Assembly (NCBI GenBank): GCA_008704415.1 | Contig: VXIS01000606.1 | Span: forward strand, 1 to 12,123 | Direction of reading: 5' to 3' | Length of the DNA: 12,123 nt | DNA from: Sphaerosporella brunnea | Lineage: Eukaryota > Ascomycota > Pezizomycetes > Pezizales > Pyronemataceae | The notes under the pieces: generated by a model | Seen by the model: the letters and a program-made list of their open reading frames with translations, nothing else | Databases searched by the model: none | Told to the model about the DNA's origin: nothing | Shown here: positions 7,140 through 12,123 of the stretch, piece after piece | Position numbering within the stretch: the stretch's first letter is position 1 | How the letters are laid out: each line of letters starts with the position of its first letter | Translations under genes and position numbers: made by a program

Positions 7140-9546
7140 TTAACCGTCACTGCCACTGCTGCGGAAAGCCATGCACAGCAGAGCGTAATGATGCGTCAAA
7201 TCCAACACGCTCTGCGGATAGTTCGTGGCCTGCACGATGCTTCGTACTTTCACTGCGCCTTCCTCCGCAATCAATCTTCGTATCGAAAAGAGCAATGAAG
7301 GGGAGAACTTGAATGAATTAGTCAGTAAACAGATTACCCAAGCATCCAGCAATTGCTCACCTCTGAATACCATCGATACTGCCAAGCAGTGAGCTTGATG
7401 ATGCTATTCAATGCTCCTAGACTGTCCTTGCGCCTTTCCTGGTCTGAAAGGATGCCCTTTAATGCTCTAGGCGAGAACCGGATTTTCAAAGTGGCGTTGA
7501 AGGCTTCTAATGCTTCATCATGGTGCTGCAGTCTCTGCGCCAATTCTCCAAGGATTTCCCATTCAGTTGCATTCTTCTTGTATGGAACCGATTGCGCCTT
7601 GTACTGTGCGTATTCTGAACGCCAAATGGTGTACACACGGAGGTCCTACACAGTGGGTCAGTGTTTTGTCCTCGACGCTTTGTGGTAGGCCATGTACCTC
7701 GTAGAGCACCATAAATAGGTTGTCGAGCCATCTCTCGCAAAGGCGCTTGTTCTGGAAATGTGTGTACTTTTCGGCAGGCAGTCTGTCATCATCTGGCTCT
7801 AACTCCTCGCCATGTTTGAGTTCTGGGGGAACCGAGCTCTCCGGCTTCTCTGGTAGTGTTTCTTCGGCTTTCTCGTTTTCTGTCTTTCCGCTTCCATTGG
7901 TTGCAGGCTGGTCTTCGTCATTGTCGCCATTCTGAGAAGGACGCTCTTCACTTTGTCGTGGAGTTCCTCGCAAAGTGGCCACACTAGAGTTTTTCTTCTC
8001 TTCCCTATATTCCTCCTCCATGACGAATACAGAACTGCGGCACTTCAGAAGGGTGTCCCATCCAATTTGGCTAGTGATCTCGGTGAGTATCTTGTATGCT
8101 TTGGCAAAGGTCCCTTTTAGGTGCGCTGCTGGGAGCTTTAGTAGCAACGGATCCACCTGATCATGTTTCGGATCGTAATGCTCCTCGTTCATTTCCTCCA
8201 ATACGCTCTCCTGGAGAACAGGGAGGTGCATCTTGTTCGCTGGTGGCATTTTCGGAACATCGCGATCTTGGAAAGTAAACATAGGGCATGAATTCAACGT
8301 CAAAAGAGCCTACAGCGTACGTTAGGCTCTACTCCAGCATGGCAGGCGGTGTGAGTACACACCAATTCATATTGCTCAAGCTTCAGGTAAACTTGGGCTA
8401 ATCTTTCCCACGTGGTGAACTCGCTCGGGGCACTGTTCACCGCCCGTTTGGCACATTCAAGGGCAAGATCATATCTCCCTTTGTTCATACAGAATTCTGC
8501 CTGAACATCAAGGAGACTGTTATCCATTGGTAGTAGTTTGACGGTGTCGTAGAGAAGCTGAACAGCCTTCACTTCCTCATCGGCATCGATCAGCACTCGC
8601 GCCAGCAACGACGCGACCTCGGGCTCTTTTGAACGAAGCTTTTCGAAGAGATTCACACCCGAAGCAAAGCGACCAGTGGTGTGAATATATGCCAACAAAC
8701 CGGCGGTGAGATGATTAGACACGACGTTGGGAACCTGGACTTCAGGGTCTGATCCAAGCTGATAGCCCTTGAAGAAAAGCCGTTCCGCGGCGTCTAGGAA
8801 CTTGTGTTCCACCTCCGTGCTAGTGATGGGGTTGAACTTCCGGCATCCAATGATCGGAGTGGCGCCCTCTTCCGCGTAGCTGAATGCACGGAGTACACTG
8901 CAAAGGTAGGTTTCAAGCCAGAGCTCGTCGGTAGCTTTACGCTTCTCTCCTCTCTCGTCGACGGCATAAGCATCAACCGTTCCGGGTATCGTGACATTTA
9001 CTCGCATATCTACTCTCGAGAACGCATTGTAACAACTATGCGGACACCAAGCTTAGAACACCTACAATACGTTGATAGGGATTGGAAAAGCTACCAGTAT
9101 ATGCCAGTGGTGATACGCCAGGCCTGGGGCCTGCCGAACCACATCTGGTTTTCTCCGATCGAGTAGGTGAGGGTGTTGATGTATGCGGCGAGCGACGCCG
9201 AAGAGGATGCATCGACGCCGATGACATGGTGATATGTGCCGATCTGCAGAGGGCACAGACTGTAAGTCAATGGCTTGGGACAGGGAGAGGTTGCTAGGGA
9301 ATTGCCCTAACCTCTTTGACAGCCGCCTTGGGTTGGGACTTGATCAGATGCACAAGATCCGGGGGTCCCAGCTCACGGAGCGACTGGAGCGATTCGGTTC
9401 GGGCGTTGATAGATTCATGGATCTCGTTCTCAACGATCCTGCAAGTGCGCGAAAGAACCCGTTCAGATTGTTTCTGCAACGTATGTAACAACAGAGGGAG
9501 TGGGGTGTGATCGTACGTACTCTGGGACGGCAGGTTGCACGACCAT
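7140..9546 (-). CDS. ChAPs family protein (Bch1/Bud7/Chs6-like exomer cargo adaptor), 663 aa, seven exons
   Basis: Exons on the minus strand are 9546-9521, 9438-9312, 9243-9117, 9009-8363, 8309-7698, 7645-7361 and 7307-7140. The introns (82, 68, 107, 53, 52, 53 bp) are all GT..AG, several with a CTAAC or CTGAC branch motif. The spliced frame is open through 664 codons. Landmarks are GPPDLVHLIK (33-42), GTYHHVIGVDAS (53-64), DERGEKRKATDELWLETYLC (about 110-130) and a TPR-like helical repeat before LNSCPMFTF (about 314-322). Next come GTFAKAYKILTEI (about 373) and CRSSVFVMEEEY (about 398). An acidic low-complexity linker (about 412-475) precedes a second helical block ending LDLTHHYALLCMAF. Family members bind Chs5 and Arf1 at the trans-Golgi and sort cargo such as chitin synthase Chs3; that is yeast knowledge. 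The paralogue cannot be fixed. Exon 1 is a 26-nt start exon; exon 2's frame is open upstream but offers no ATG. Intron 3 is the least certain junction. Confidence 0.92.
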
Positions 9547-9595
9547 CTCGAGAGAACTTTTGGAGGAAGACGGATCGCGAGTGAAGCACTGCGCT

Positions 9596-9727
9596 TCAAC
9601 GGGGAGAAGAAGTGTAGAATGGAAGAGATGGGAAGTGTTTTGAGATCTGTTTCCAGCTGTGTGACAAGCAGTGGACAGGGTTTAGAGCAGCTGGGGCTGT
9701 GGAATCTTGGCACGAGTGCTTCGTCAT
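9596..9727 (-). promoter_or_regulatory. Possible upstream ORF (43 aa) in the leader of the ChAPs gene
   Basis: An ATG at 9727 opens a frame that closes with TGA at 9598-9596, fifty bases before the main start at 9546. If transcription begins upstream of 9727, ribosomes would meet it first. The peptide has no recognisable features. No TATA box is apparent in the region up to about 9930. Confidence 0.25.
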
Positions 9728-9730
9728 GAC

Positions 9731-10044
9731 TAGATATGGCTGTCCACGTCGACGTTAATAGCAGCTAGCTGCCGTGGAAACTTATGAGAACTTATGATTG
9801 GAGCAATAACATCACTGTATTTGAAGGTTATTCAATTGTGTTGCGGTCGCTATCTAGGATCAGGAATAATCCCCCGTAGCGCATTAATATTATGCGCCAG
9901 GAACAGAGCACTATACTCTAGCTATTATAATGGCACGAAGGATACTTGAGCAAGAGAGAGCATTGGGTTGCCCACGGCGAAAGCCTCAAGCCGGCAGAGC
10001 CAAACTGTGGATTGGACGGCCTCGAGATGGCGCCATGAGGACTC
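9731..10044. other. Region without a recognised gene
   Basis: This stretch lies upstream of the ChAPs gene. A 63-codon plus-strand frame starts at 9930 but has no family features. A small hairpin (9879-9897) with an AT-rich loop is present. The stretch probably includes the ChAPs promoter and decayed repeat DNA. Confidence 0.35.
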
Positions 10045-10400
10045 CTAAGTCCACCGCATGCTCGTCCCCTTTCTGGAAATTATTCCATCTCTTCTGTGAT
10101 ACCACAGGTCTTCGACTCTGATGTGTTTTGAGACACATCGAGGCAGGTTACAACGTGATTGGGAAGTCCTCTGTTTGGGCACGGAATCAGCATCACTCCA
10201 GATCATTACTTTGATTCGTTTTCCAGTCCGGATGACGGCTAGCAATCGATATTTGCACATCATGGCCCCTTAGGAGTTCCTTTTGTATTGGTTACCGACC
10301 ATCCAGACTTTCATGGTAGTCTTTGCTAGCCATACGCTCCAGAATCTTCTGCTTCACACTCGTTTATGGTCAACCAGGCTAATGATTGAACCAGACAGAC
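10045..10400 (-). pseudogene. Possible degenerate Tc1/mariner-type transposase fragment
   Basis: On the minus strand a frame contains IRTGKRIKVMIWSDAD (about 10180-10230). It resembles the K.IKVMIWG strand that precedes the second catalytic Asp in Tc1/mariner transposases. Upstream in the same frame, after a TAA, a short stretch reads MKVWMVGNQY, where the family often has a .VW.. motif. Downstream similarity is lost, no DDE triad is identifiable and no terminal repeats were found. A chance resemblance is possible. Confidence 0.28.
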
Positions 10401-10692
10401 GGAATCAAGCTAATGGGTGGCCATCGATTGGGACAACAAAGCCTGTACTTTTACTTCTCCTTCAATCGATAAATATAATTAGAGCAGGAAATTTTTGGTT
10501 GAGCGCCGTACAAGCGCACCTGCTTCATCAGAAATCACTCAGTTCATTCAAGGTTACACCGGTGTAGGCTGGGCTTCATCATACGCCAGCGGCTATTAGA
10601 GCTAGCTATCTCCTACTTCGTTTTCACGACTTTTCTTGATATCACAGCGCGCGTCGCCTTGAACTTAACCAGCGCACAACTGACGTGGAAAA

Positions 10693-10929
10693 ATGCCGAC
10701 TCCACCCGAAATTGAAGCGCGAGAGGACCCAGAGGAGCACGAACAGCAGGAGGACGAACTGGACTACGAAGTGTTTGCTTGGGAAAATGCCGATGCCGAG
10801 GCGGATGCTGAGGTGGGGAGCGCAACAGAGCCAATATGGAGAGACCGCATCTGAGTCCTGGCCAACGCCAGGTTTATTGCTGGTACTCCAGACTGCGAGC
10901 TCTTGTTGGCCAAAATCCCCAGATTGTGA
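10693..10929 (+). pseudogene. Short acidic ORF with in-frame stop, unrecognised
   Basis: ATG at 10693 opens 53 codons rich in Glu and Asp (starts MPTPPEIEAREDPEEHEQQE) to TGA at 10852-10854. The same frame then stays open for 24 more codons (VLANARFIAGTPDCELLLAK...) to TGA at 10927-10929. Composition and the continued frame suggest a once-longer coding segment with a nonsense change, or a short gene ending at 10854. No family is recognised and no splice signals around the stop convince. The preceding 70 bases have no clear promoter. Confidence 0.3.
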
Positions 10930-11331
10930 AACAGTGTTGTGCAAAAGTTCTGTTTTGATTTATTTCACCGAGTCCAAGTAGCCACAGAGGGAAATATAAC
11001 TGGTTATAGGCCGCGTCAAGCGGCATCAGCTCGCGATTGAACTCATGAGCTTGGATGTTTTCTCATCAACATCACTGCCAATAGAGAGTTTGCGATTTGA
11101 CTCTAGATTCAAAATGTTGGAAACTGGCTTTCTAGGCGAGGAAAAGGGCGAGTGAGTTACTATGATGGAATACCTAGTGATATGTATGGTGCATGTAGTC
11201 AAAAACCTGGGTGTATGGTGCTAGGGCCCTAGAACCATGACCTTCGTTGGTGGGGGGTTACCCTGGCCTAACAAGCAAGTGATGAACTGTGACGCATCTG
11301 ATATTAATGTGATAAAATTTAATTTTAAAAA
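10930..11331. other. Region without a recognised gene
   Basis: No coding frame of interest is seen on either strand. A perfect 12-bp palindrome CTAGGGCCCTAG lies at 11221-11232, and an AT-rich stretch (11304-11335) follows the transposase stop codon on the minus strand. Confidence 0.35.
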
Positions 11332-11726
11332 TCAAAGTCCATCAGCTGTCTGCACCCACACATGTCGGTGACTCTGATATATCCGCTCCTTAAAGGAGGC
11401 AGTACCATATGTCTCTCCATTCAAGTAAGCTTGATGAATCCGATCAATCCGTTCAAAAAACTTCATTACCAGTTTGTCTGATACGCCTTCCGGTCCTGGA
11501 GAACGTGGAACCATTTCCCTAAGCGCTGGCAAGCTGTAAGAACAAGTCTTACGTGCAACTGTTTTTGACTTGCCCCACTCATACTTGATAGGGTTCATTT
11601 CGGGGTGATACTTTGGAAGCATCATACATAGATGTCCCCCGCACGTTCAATGATCTTCACAACGTGACCCTTTTGTTCCATGAAATCCTTCTCAAGTGCA
11701 AGAATTCCAATTCTTGCAGCCTTTAA
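11332..11726 (-). pseudogene. 3' end of a DDE transposase (DDE_3, IS630/Tc1-like), frameshifted, catalytic Glu lost
   Basis: The minus strand from about 11640 to 11332 reads GHLCMMLPKYHPEMNPIKYE and continues through a helical C-terminus to ...ERIYQSHRHVW, ending in TGA at 11332-11334. This is the block around the third catalytic residue in a large basidiomycete DDE_3 family, normally GH..FLPKFH.ELNPIE..WG. Here NPIE is NPIK, so the catalytic Glu is replaced (GAG to AAG would do it). Directly upstream, RIGILALEKDFMEQKGHVV continues the family pattern but in another frame. The shift falls in a five-base G run on the minus strand (11636-11640). The segments bearing the first two Asp residues are missing, so this is a 5'-truncated, dead copy. 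Confidence 0.75.
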
Positions 11727-11813
11727 GGCAGGCTGGGTTAACGCGGAATGAGTTAGGATTCTCAGGATTACAGCTGTAGGAGTGTGGAGTGCGGGCACGT
11801 AACTTAGGATTGA

Positions 11814-11837
11814 GGCTTGGCGGAGAAGGCTTGGCGG
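11814..11837. repeat. Direct repeat GGCTTGGCGG x2
   Basis: Two identical 10-bp copies (11814-11823 and 11828-11837) are separated by AGAA and end nine bases before a TATA box. Their position suggests a duplicated promoter element for the gene starting at 12049, though a simple local duplication would look the same. Confidence 0.5.
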
Positions 11838-11846
11838 GAAATCATG

Positions 11847-11854
11847 TATATATA
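11847..11854 (+). promoter_or_regulatory. TATA box (TATATATA)
   Basis: TATATATA lies about 200 bases upstream of the ATG at 12049. Between them is a stretch without other ATGs, with a pyrimidine-rich part around 11870-11900 where transcription could start. The arrangement fits a fungal promoter for the right-edge gene. Confidence 0.5.
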
Positions 11855-12048
11855 GACCCGTGGAGACTCATCCTATAATCTAACTCACTTTCACCTTCTG
11901 ACGCGACACCTGCTCACATTGGTAGCAGCACTTACCGTGAATAGAGCGATCAGACCTGTCGTCTCCGCCTATTTCACGGACGATCAGATTCACTTCCGCA
12001 TTTTACGAGAGCATACGCCGACGAAGTAACGAAAGAGCGAGTTCCACG

Positions 12049-12123
12049 ATGGAGTCGCCCACGAATACCGAGCCAGCCAACGAAGCTGAGACACCCCTAT
12101 CACGAACCTTATATACATCCACA
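12049..12123 (+). CDS. Start of an unidentified gene running off the right edge
   Basis: ATG at 12049 has a good context (CCACGATGG) and opens a frame that remains open for 25 codons to the window end, beginning MESPTNTEPANEAETPLSRT. The polar, Thr/Glu/Pro-rich start looks like a disordered N-terminus and reveals no family. An upstream TATA box and the absence of ATGs between them support a genuine gene start. It could also be a chance short frame, since only 75 bases are visible. Confidence 0.4.
   Translation, partial: MESPTNTEPANEAETPLSRTLYTST

Noticed and set aside
7120..7145. CTGATGA on the plus strand
   Set aside because: No GAAA box at a suitable distance and no flanking helices.
8804..9166. 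120-codon plus-strand frame
   Set aside because: It lies opposite exons 3 and 4 of the well-supported ChAPs gene and is an antisense shadow.
9301..9312. CCCTAA, one unit of a fungal telomere repeat
   Set aside because: A single copy at the exon-intron edge of the ChAPs gene, not an array.
9879..9897. Hairpin GCGCAT/ATGCGC with loop TAATATT, reminiscent of the TAATATTAC origin of circular ssDNA replicons
   Set aside because: The nonanucleotide is incomplete, the stem is only 6 bp and no Rep-like gene is nearby.
10525..10540. CUGAUGA on the minus strand
   Set aside because: No stem II or GAAA follows.
10283..10567. 94-codon plus-strand frame
   Set aside because: No recognisable features, and it overlaps possible transposon debris on the other strand.

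Overview
The window looks like nuclear DNA of a filamentous basidiomycete (inference). It has compact genes with 52-107 bp GT..AG introns and a fungal Golgi exomer (ChAPs) gene. It also carries an endonuclease-less Penelope-like retroelement of the kind described as Coprina in mushrooms, plus debris of fungal DNA transposons.

Layout. Positions 1 to about 3900 hold a Penelope-like element (PLE) on the minus strand. Its reverse-transcriptase ORF (341-3598) is intact and has no GIY-YIG endonuclease. In its 5' leader, on the same strand, lies a sequence that fits the hammerhead ribozyme consensus at every core position (3733-3817). It has the CUGAAGA box, a 5-bp stem II, GAAA, a long stem III, a GUC cleavage triplet and a stem I with an internal loop. 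Several further hairpins flank the ribozyme and the 3' end of the ORF.

Positions 3905-4745 hold no recognisable gene. Positions 4749-5480 are a 732-bp non-autonomous PIF/Harbinger element with perfect 17-bp terminal inverted repeats, a TTA target duplication and a fragment of the transposase N-terminus. Positions 6009-6517 are a three-exon plus-strand gene for a very acidic 128-residue protein with a basic nuclear-localisation-like patch. It converges on a complete seven-exon ChAPs gene (Bch1/Bud7/Chs6 family, 663 residues) at 7140-9546 on the minus strand.

From about 9730 to 11740 the DNA is mostly degenerate. It holds a possible Tc1/mariner-type remnant, a short acidic ORF with an internal stop, and the frameshifted 3' end of a DDE transposase whose catalytic Glu has become Lys. 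A TATA box at 11847 and an ATG at 12049 suggest a plus-strand gene that runs off the right edge.

The two host genes show no functional link to each other. The coherent system is the retroelement: a ribozyme in its leader could process the RNA that encodes its own reverse transcriptase. Self-cleaving hammerheads are known in PLEs, including fungal ones, so the class is established. The details of this copy (long stem III, a competing 11-bp helix over the catalytic core, pairing with an endonuclease-less RT) deserve attention.
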